Below are positions 50,343-50,437 of a stretch of 50,437 nucleotides of DNA, piece after piece; position 1 is the stretch's first letter; every line of letters starts with the position of its first letter. The notes under the pieces were generated by a model that had not been told where the DNA came from, did not search any database, and saw only the letters and a list, made by a program, of their open reading frames with translations. Source of the DNA: Candidatus Uhrbacteria bacterium. GTDB lineage: Bacteria > Patescibacteriota > Patescibacteriia > UBA9934 > GWF2-40-263. Position numbers and translations under genes: made by a program. The stretch spans positions 1-50,437 of the forward strand of contig JACPHT010000003.1 in assembly GCA_016188475.1 (NCBI GenBank), in the 5' to 3' direction.

Positions 50343-50437
50343 ATGCAATATATCTGGGTTGGATCTGGAATTCGAGGATTTGGACGACTCTGCGACTTCG
50401 CTCTACGGTGGGGTCGTATGATTACAGAAGAAGCAAA
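50343..50437 (+). CDS. Start of a gene cut by the window end
   Basis: ATG 50343 opens a frame that stays open to the window edge, beginning MQYIWVGSGIRGFGRLCDFA and including a second Met. An inverted repeat (ATATTGCA/TGCAATAT) spans the start. Too short to assign; could be chance. Confidence 0.35.
   Translation, partial: MQYIWVGSGIRGFGRLCDFALRWGRMITEEA

Overview
The window looks like a chromosomal segment of an ultra-small Candidate Phyla Radiation (Patescibacteria) bacterium, probably Parcubacteria-like. This rests on several things seen together: an isolated 16S rRNA gene interrupted by a group I intron and by an ORF-bearing intervening sequence, very compact housekeeping genes, a 2000-residue repeat-rich surface protein, AT-rich genes, many short dispersed palindromes, and leaderless starts. 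UGA is used as a stop (for example at the end of ychF), so the code-4 lineages (Gracilibacteria, Absconditabacteria) are unlikely. No database search was possible; the lineage is inference.

Layout. 1-9000: 3' part of a giant beta-repeat surface protein, an O-antigen-ligase-like TPR membrane protein, tRNA-Ala and a small orphan gene. 9.1-15.7 kb: ychF, a J-domain protein, a Trm11-like methyltransferase, the rpsF-ssb-rpsR operon, and epmA next to its presumed substrate gene efp. 15.8-20.2 kb (minus): recA, a RodZ-like gene overlapping ftsK. 20.2-30.7 kb: an orphan gene behind a long structured leader, a rod-like RNA, rpoB-rpoC behind a leader with an attenuator-like hairpin, ruvC and a lone receiver-domain regulator. 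30.8-36 kb: a secreted orphan, a rearranged tRNA-Gly/tRNA-Pro cluster, a pilin, tRNA-Ile, an MFS transporter, two orphan mini-genes, MgtC, GIY-YIG and tRNA-Phe. 36.1-38.3 kb (minus): 16S rRNA with two insertions. 38.7-50.4 kb: a 183-bp hairpin element, khpA, an orphan with a switch-like leader, trmD/rpsP convergent, a ~720-nt unidentified transcript with its own promoter and terminator, a hinge-less SMC-like protein divergent from a DHH phosphoesterase, clpP, a hairpin RNA, a VanW protein, a second copy of the 183-bp element, hsp20 and metK.

Two gene classes stand out. Ordinary genes are AT-rich, lack Shine-Dalgarno sequences, and often begin 6-9 nt after a -10 box (leaderless: ychF, ftsK, smc, DHH, trmD, hsp20, pilin, MFS). 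A second class (47-aa gene at 8801, 373-aa gene at 20633, 30834, 34250, 34427, 39382, metK) uses C-ending codons, mostly with purine-rich Shine-Dalgarno sequences and strong terminators, often with long leaders. At three places (around 9115, 20250 and 39927) a gene of each class diverges from back-to-back promoters that share one -35 element.

Short dispersed repeats (core CCTGAGCTTGTCGAAGG and CTCGGCTTCGCTCGGGATGA) lie between genes and also inside or at the ends of at least five coding regions (Trm11-like, RodZ-like, ftsK, smc, VanW). They supply peptide segments or C-termini there.
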